The translations under genes were made by a program, and so were the position numbers. A stretch of 11,400 nt of DNA from Bryobacteraceae bacterium (GTDB lineage: Bacteria > Acidobacteriota > Terriglobia > Bryobacterales > Bryobacteraceae): the NCBI GenBank assembly GCA_947456995.1, contig CANGVB010000053.1, positions 1-11,400 on the forward strand. Reading direction: 5' to 3'. Positions 8,069 through 11,400 of this stretch are shown here, one piece after another. Below the pieces are notes generated by a model. That model had not been told where the DNA came from. It made no database searches and was given only the letters and a program-made list of their open reading frames with translations. Each line of letters opens with the position of its first letter. The first letter of the stretch is position 1.

Positions 8069-8547
8069 GCTCCCATTTCCCGCCGCAACCAGTTCTGCGC
8101 GTAACGTATCTCGCGCCGCACATCCACCACATCCAGTGACAAATACTCGGCTGATTCTTCAGCCGTAAGCCCACCAAAATAACGCAATTCCACCAACTGG
8201 GCCTTGTGCGCATCAAGCTCCGCCAGTGACTTCAAAGCCTCATCCAAACGCACCAAAACCGGCGGCCTGTCTGGAATCGCATCTGCAATTTTTGGCACCT
8301 GCTCCAGTGCAACCTCGAGGCGCTTATCCCTCCGCTGCGCCATTCTTGCTCGCGCATGATCCACCAGAATCTGCCGCATCAGGCGCGATACCATCGCAAA
8401 AAAGTGGGCCCTGCTCTCCACCGGCGGCAGATTGCTCTTGGTCAGCCGGACGTAGCATTCATGCACAATCGATTCCGTGCTCTCTGAGGCATAGTTCTCC
8501 CCAGCGAGCCTTTGCCGGGCAATCGCCCGCAGTTCCGGGTAAATCAA
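8065..8547 (-). CDS. ECF-type RNA polymerase sigma-70 factor, kinase-associated type (N-terminus uncertain)
   Basis: From the TTG at 8547 the product is 160 residues. Sigma-2 spans the start to about residue 80 (ESIVHECYVRLTK, then HFFAMVSRLMRQILVDHARA, the typical DHARA stretch of this ECF type). Sigma-4 lies at about 105-158, with LVELRYFGGLTAEESAEYL as the helix-turn-helix lead. This matches the ECF group often annotated as Sig-70_X6 and found beside Ser/Thr kinases in Acidobacteriota and Planctomycetes. It should direct core RNA polymerase to a regulon that cannot be named here. No anti-sigma gene is adjacent, in keeping with control by a kinase (inference). The TTG start is unlikely to be the true one: homology continues upstream in frame (LIGKLQAGDSAAEAELYE), so the natural N-terminus should be about 25-30 residues longer. 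See the following entry for what blocks it. Confidence 0.85.
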   Translation of the reverse strand: MIYPELRAIARQRLAGENYASESTESIVHECYVRLTKSNLPPVESRAHFFAMVSRLMRQILVDHARARMAQRRDKRLEVALEQVPKIADAIPDRPPVLVRLDEALKSLAELDAHKAQLVELRYFGGLTAEESAEYLSLDVVDVRREIRYAQNWLRREMGA

Positions 8548-8651
8548 TTCGTACAGCTCGGCCTCTGCGGCCGAATCTCCCGCCTGAAGTTTCCCAATCA
8601 GTGTTGTCAGATCAGTTTCGATCTATACAGTTTAAGACATCAGGATTCCTT
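8548..8651 (-). pseudogene. In-frame N-terminal extension of the ECF gene, broken by two stop codons
   Basis: Reading toward the ECF gene: AAGGA (8651-8647), 6 nt, then ATG (8640-8638), TCT, TAA (8634-8632), ACT, GTA, TAG (8625-8623), then an open frame IETDLTTLIGKLQAGD and AAEAELYE leading into the sigma-2 domain. The ATG is in the same frame as the ECF gene, 31 codons upstream of the TTG at 8547. Ribosome binding site, spacing and ATG look like the true start, yet codons 3 and 6 are stops. Between TAG and the TTG no ATG, GTG or TTG occurs in frame; only ATC, ATT or CTG could initiate. Either the gene is decaying, or a non-standard start is used, or the two-codon ORF controls re-initiation. 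TATAGAT (8627-8621) inside this stretch could also be a -10 box, in which case the ATG would not be transcribed. Confidence 0.5.
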
Positions 8652-8741
8652 AAGCTTTCTGAATCACCACCCCGGCTTCCGTTATCATGAGAAGTAGTGT
8701 GTCTTGCTGAACAAGCTTGGGCCCACGCCACATCCAACCCC
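8652..8741. promoter_or_regulatory. Divergent ECF/oxoglutarate dehydrogenase intergenic region
   Basis: This gap of about 90 bp lies between the presumed ECF ribosome binding site and the ATG at 8742. On the plus strand TATCAT (8683-8688) matches the -10 consensus at 5 of 6 bases, but no good -35 is seen. No Shine-Dalgarno precedes the ATG at 8742; the preceding bases are CATCCAACCCC. I see no repeat or terminator here. Confidence 0.35.
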
Positions 8742-11400
8742 ATGTCTGCATCACCAGAAACAGCGTCTTCCTCGCTCAACGACTGGCTCGCCGAAGAGCT
8801 CTATCAGGAATATTTGAATAACCGTAGTGCCGTCGACACGGCATGGAAGGGCATCTTCGACGAAGACGCGCCCACCACCACCACGCCTGCAGCAACGCAG
8901 GCCACCAACGGAACAAACACCCCCAAGGAAATACCAGCAGTGGAAACCAAACCCGCGCCGGCTCCAGCAGCGCCTGCCCCCTCAAACACCTCCAGCGATC
9001 TCATCGCTCGTGCCTCAGCTCCGCCCAAAGAGCTCGGTCCCGCCGAACAACTCGTCCCCCTGCGTGGCACCGCCGCCCGCATCGCCGAGAACATGAACCT
9101 CTCGCTCGCCGTGCCCACCGCCACCAGCCAGCGCTCCATCCCGGTCAAGGTGATCGATGAGAACCGCACCCTCATCAACCAGAGCCGCACCATGGGTGGC
9201 AAAAGCAAGATCTCCTACACCCACATCATTGCTTTCGCCATCAACAAAGCTCTCCAGAATTTCCCCAACGTCAACAGCGCCTACGCTGAATCCGACGGCC
9301 AGCCCTTCCGCTGGGTCAAGGGCCAGGTGAACCTCGGCATCGCCATCGACGTCGCTGGCAAAGACGGCACACGCTCCCTTGTAGTCCCCAACATGAAGAA
9401 CACCGGCCAGTTGAACTTCCAGCAGTTCCTCGCCTCCTTCGACGAACTCGTTAAAAAAGGCCGCACCGGCAAACTCGCCCTGCCTGACTTCCAGGGCACC
9501 ACGATTTCGCTCACCAACCCAGGCACTGTAGGTACTCTCGGCTCCGTCCCTCGCCTCATGCCCGGCCAGGGAGCCATCATTGCCACCGGCGCCATCGACT
9601 ATCCGGCTGAATATCAGGGTGTCCGCGCCGAAACCCGCTCCATGCTCGGCCTGAGCAAGGTGATGATGATGAGCTGCACCTATGACCACCGCGTCATCCA
9701 GGGTGCTGAAAGCGGCATGTTCCTCGCCCGCTTGCAAGACCTCCTCAACGGTGCCGACGGCTTCTACGAAGGCATCTTCGCAGACCTCAAGCTTCCCTTC
9801 CGTCCTGTCTCCTGGCAAACCGATCAGGCTGTAGCTCAACTCCCCGGCATCAGCACAGGCAAGATTACTGCCGAATCCTCCAAAGCTGCTGCGGCCCTTC
9901 AGCTCATTCATGCTTACCGCGTCCGTGGCCACTTGATCGCAGATCTCAACCCCCTCGGCGTTGAGCCCCAGTATCACCCGGAGCTTGACCCGGCCACTTA
10001 TGGCCTCACCATCTGGGATCTCGACCGCGAATTTATCACCGGCAACCTGGGCGTCTCGACAGGCCTTGGCGGTGTTCCCGGTGTCAGCACCCTGCGCGAA
10101 ACTCTCGAAACCCTTCGCCGCACCTATTGCAACAAGGTTGGCGTGGAGTACATGCACATCCAGTACCCCGAACAGAAGGCCTGGCTGCAAAACCGCATGG
10201 AGCCGCCCGTCAATCACGCTCCCCTCGACGAGCCCACCCGACGCCGTATCCTCGAACGTATTCTCCAGGCTGAACTCTTCGAACAGTTCCTCCACATGCG
10301 CTTCGTTGGTGCCAAGCGCTTCTCCCTCGAAGGCGGCGAATCCACCCTCGCTATCCTCGATGAGCTGCTCGAGCGTAGTGCCAACTCCAACGTCCATGAA
10401 GTAGTGATCGGTATGGCCCACCGTGGTCGCCTCACTGTTCTTGCCAACACCGTCGGCAAGCGCATGGCTCAGATCTTCAGCGAGTTCGAGGGCAACATCG
10501 ACCCCAACTCGACGCAAGGCTCCGGCGACGTCAAGTATCACCTTGGCGCTTCCAGCGTCCGTACCTCTTCCAAGGGCAAAGAAGTTGTAGTGAGCCTCGC
10601 TCCCAATCCAAGCCACCTCGAAGCAGTCAACCCCGTCGTCGAAGGTATCGTCCGCCCCAAGCAGGAGCGCCTCGGCGACACCAAGCGTGAGCGCGTAATC
10701 CCGGTTCTGATTCACGGCGATGCCGCCTTTGCCGGCCAGGGCGTCGTAATGGAAACGCTCAACCTTTCACAGTTGGAAGGCTACACCACCGGCGGCACCA
10801 TCCACCTGGTGATCAACAACCAGATCGGCTTCACCACCAATCCGCAGGACGCCCGCTCGTCCAGCTACTGCACCGATATCGCCCGCATGGTTCAGGCACC
10901 GATCTTCCATGTCAATGGGGACGACCCCGAAGCCTGCCTTCGCATCGCACAGCTTGCTTTCGACTTCCGTCAGGAATTCAAGCGCGATGTCGTCATCGAC
11001 ATGATCTGCTACCGCAAACACGGCCACAACGAAGGGGACGATCCTTCCTACACCCAGCCGCTGATGTACAAGCTGATCAAGAATCACCCGTCGGTTACCG
11101 CTACATACAGTGATCGCCTCATCCGCGAAGGCCTGCTCAATGCAGCCGAGCTGGACTCCATCAAGAAGCGCATCCAGGCCCGGATGGAAGAAGGCTATCA
11201 GTCCGCTCAAACCACGGCCGAAAAGTTTGAAACCGTCGAGATGACCAGCTACGAGCAATCCGCTCTCCAGCACGTCAACGCCGGCAACACCGCCATCGAC
11301 AAGGCCATGATCGACAAGGTGATCAATGGCTACCTCACGGTACCCGAAGGCTTCACCGTTCACCCCAAGCTCAAAACTAATACCCTCGACAAGCGCAAAG
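8742..11400 (+). CDS. kgd: Multifunctional 2-oxoglutarate dehydrogenase, E2-E1 fusion (KGD/OdhA type), 3' end cut by window
   Basis: The frame from ATG 8742 is open for 886 codons to the window edge; relatives are about 1,200-1,250 residues. Order of parts: E1 N-terminal segment (about 13-41, LAEELYQEYLNNRSAVDTAW), Ala/Pro/Thr-rich linker (about 43-96), E2 succinyltransferase catalytic domain (about 97-345, YDHRVIQGAESG at 314-325 with catalytic His316), then the E1 domain with SLEGGE (528-533), HRGRL (560-564), the thiamine diphosphate motif from GDAAF (659-663) to NNQIGF (692-697), and HGHNEGDDP (760-768). No lipoyl or E1/E3-binding domain is present, as in mycobacterial KGD and corynebacterial OdhA. 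It converts 2-oxoglutarate toward succinyl-CoA in the TCA cycle, with lipoyl and E3 functions supplied elsewhere. An in-frame GTG at 8697 is possible but poorly placed; ATG fits the family N-terminus. No Shine-Dalgarno is seen. The gene sucA could be used as an alternative name. Confidence 0.95.
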   Translation, partial: MSASPETASSSLNDWLAEELYQEYLNNRSAVDTAWKGIFDEDAPTTTTPAATQATNGTNTPKEIPAVETKPAPAPAAPAPSNTSSDLIARASAPPKELGPAEQLVPLRGTAARIAENMNLSLAVPTATSQRSIPVKVIDENRTLINQSRTMGGKSKISYTHIIAFAINKALQNFPNVNSAYAESDGQPFRWVKGQVNLGIAIDVAGKDGTRSLVVPNMKNTGQLNFQQFLASFDELVKKGRTGKLALPDFQGTTISLTNPGTVGTLGSVPRLMPGQGAIIATGAIDYPAEYQGVRAETRSMLGLSKVMMMSCTYDHRVIQGAESGMFLARLQDLLNGADGFYEGIFADLKLPFRPVSWQTDQAVAQLPGISTGKITAESSKAAAALQLIHAYRVRGHLIADLNPLGVEPQYHPELDPATYGLTIWDLDREFITGNLGVSTGLGGVPGVSTLRETLETLRRTYCNKVGVEYMHIQYPEQKAWLQNRMEPPVNHAPLDEPTRRRILERILQAELFEQFLHMRFVGAKRFSLEGGESTLAILDELLERSANSNVHEVVIGMAHRGRLTVLANTVGKRMAQIFSEFEGNIDPNSTQGSGDVKYHLGASSVRTSSKGKEVVVSLAPNPSHLEAVNPVVEGIVRPKQERLGDTKRERVIPVLIHGDAAFAGQGVVMETLNLSQLEGYTTGGTIHLVINNQIGFTTNPQDARSSSYCTDIARMVQAPIFHVNGDDPEACLRIAQLAFDFRQEFKRDVVIDMICYRKHGHNEGDDPSYTQPLMYKLIKNHPSVTATYSDRLIREGLLNAAELDSIKKRIQARMEEGYQSAQTTAEKFETVEMTSYEQSALQHVNAGNTAIDKAMIDKVINGYLTVPEGFTVHPKLKTNTLDKRK

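Noticed and set aside
8548..8640. Stop-codon reassignment (TAA/TAG read as Gln) as an explanation for the ECF start
   Set aside because: der (TAA), fic, the U32-like gene and the kinase (TAG) all end at these codons at normal family lengths, and large genes such as typA and kgd contain none internally.
8226..8690. Open frame of 154 codons on the plus strand
   Set aside because: Antisense to the ECF sigma gene, with Pro/Ser/Ala-rich low-information sequence.
9015..10715. Very long open frame (566 codons) on the minus strand
   Set aside because: It lies entirely antisense to the oxoglutarate dehydrogenase gene, whose plus-strand frame shows unmistakable E2 and E1 motifs. Its Gly/Ala/Val/Asp/Glu-rich composition is what codon bias of the real gene produces on the other strand.
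10767..11363. Open frame of 198 codons on the minus strand
   Set aside because: Antisense to the E1 domain of the oxoglutarate dehydrogenase, with the same shadow composition and no recognisable motif.

Overview
The window is gene-dense, GC-rich bacterial chromosome with nine genes or gene fragments. It has no RNA gene, insertion sequence, prophage or CRISPR array that I can see. Several features together suggest an Acidobacteriota genome, possibly Bryobacter/Solibacter-like. These are a transmembrane Ser/Thr kinase with the N-terminal helical extension common in that phylum, a neighbouring kinase-associated ECF sigma factor, and an E2-E1 fused 2-oxoglutarate dehydrogenase. This taxonomic placement is inference; no marker sequence was compared.

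Layout. 1-408 (minus) is the first 136 codons of a MATE-family transporter, running off the left edge. It overlaps the stop codon of typA (405-2204, minus) through an ATGA, so the two are probably one operon. An 80-bp divergent promoter region separates typA from der (2285-3676, plus); both encode ribosome-associated GTPases. der ends in a 4-bp convergent overlap with a U32-peptidase-like gene (3673-4551, minus). That gene lies 12 nt downstream of a class II Fic AMP-transferase gene (4564-5733, minus), probably in one transcript. A 160-bp divergent intergenic region (5734-5893) with a repeated motif separates fic from a transmembrane Ser/Thr kinase gene (5894-8068, plus). The kinase gene converges on an ECF sigma factor gene (8065-8547 or longer, minus), and one CTAG palindrome supplies both stop codons. 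After a short divergent gap, a large 2-oxoglutarate dehydrogenase gene (from 8742, plus) runs off the right edge.

How the genes relate. TypA and Der both act on ribosomes and ribosome assembly, and their back-to-back layout would suit shared control. The kinase and sigma factor look like a signalling pair: a membrane sensor kinase whose target may be the adjacent sigma factor. Fic and the U32-like protein form a separate small operon of unknown role. The oxoglutarate dehydrogenase is central metabolism (TCA cycle).

Most worth a second look: (1) the ECF sigma gene has a well-placed ribosome binding site and ATG, but codons 3 and 6 are stops, and the next standard start codon lies inside the conserved sigma-2 region; (2) three copies of AGTTG[CT][CG]TTA, interleaved with a 40-bp-spaced TTTCC motif, lie between fic and the kinase; (3) the E2-E1 fusion has no lipoyl domain, an architecture best known from Actinobacteria.
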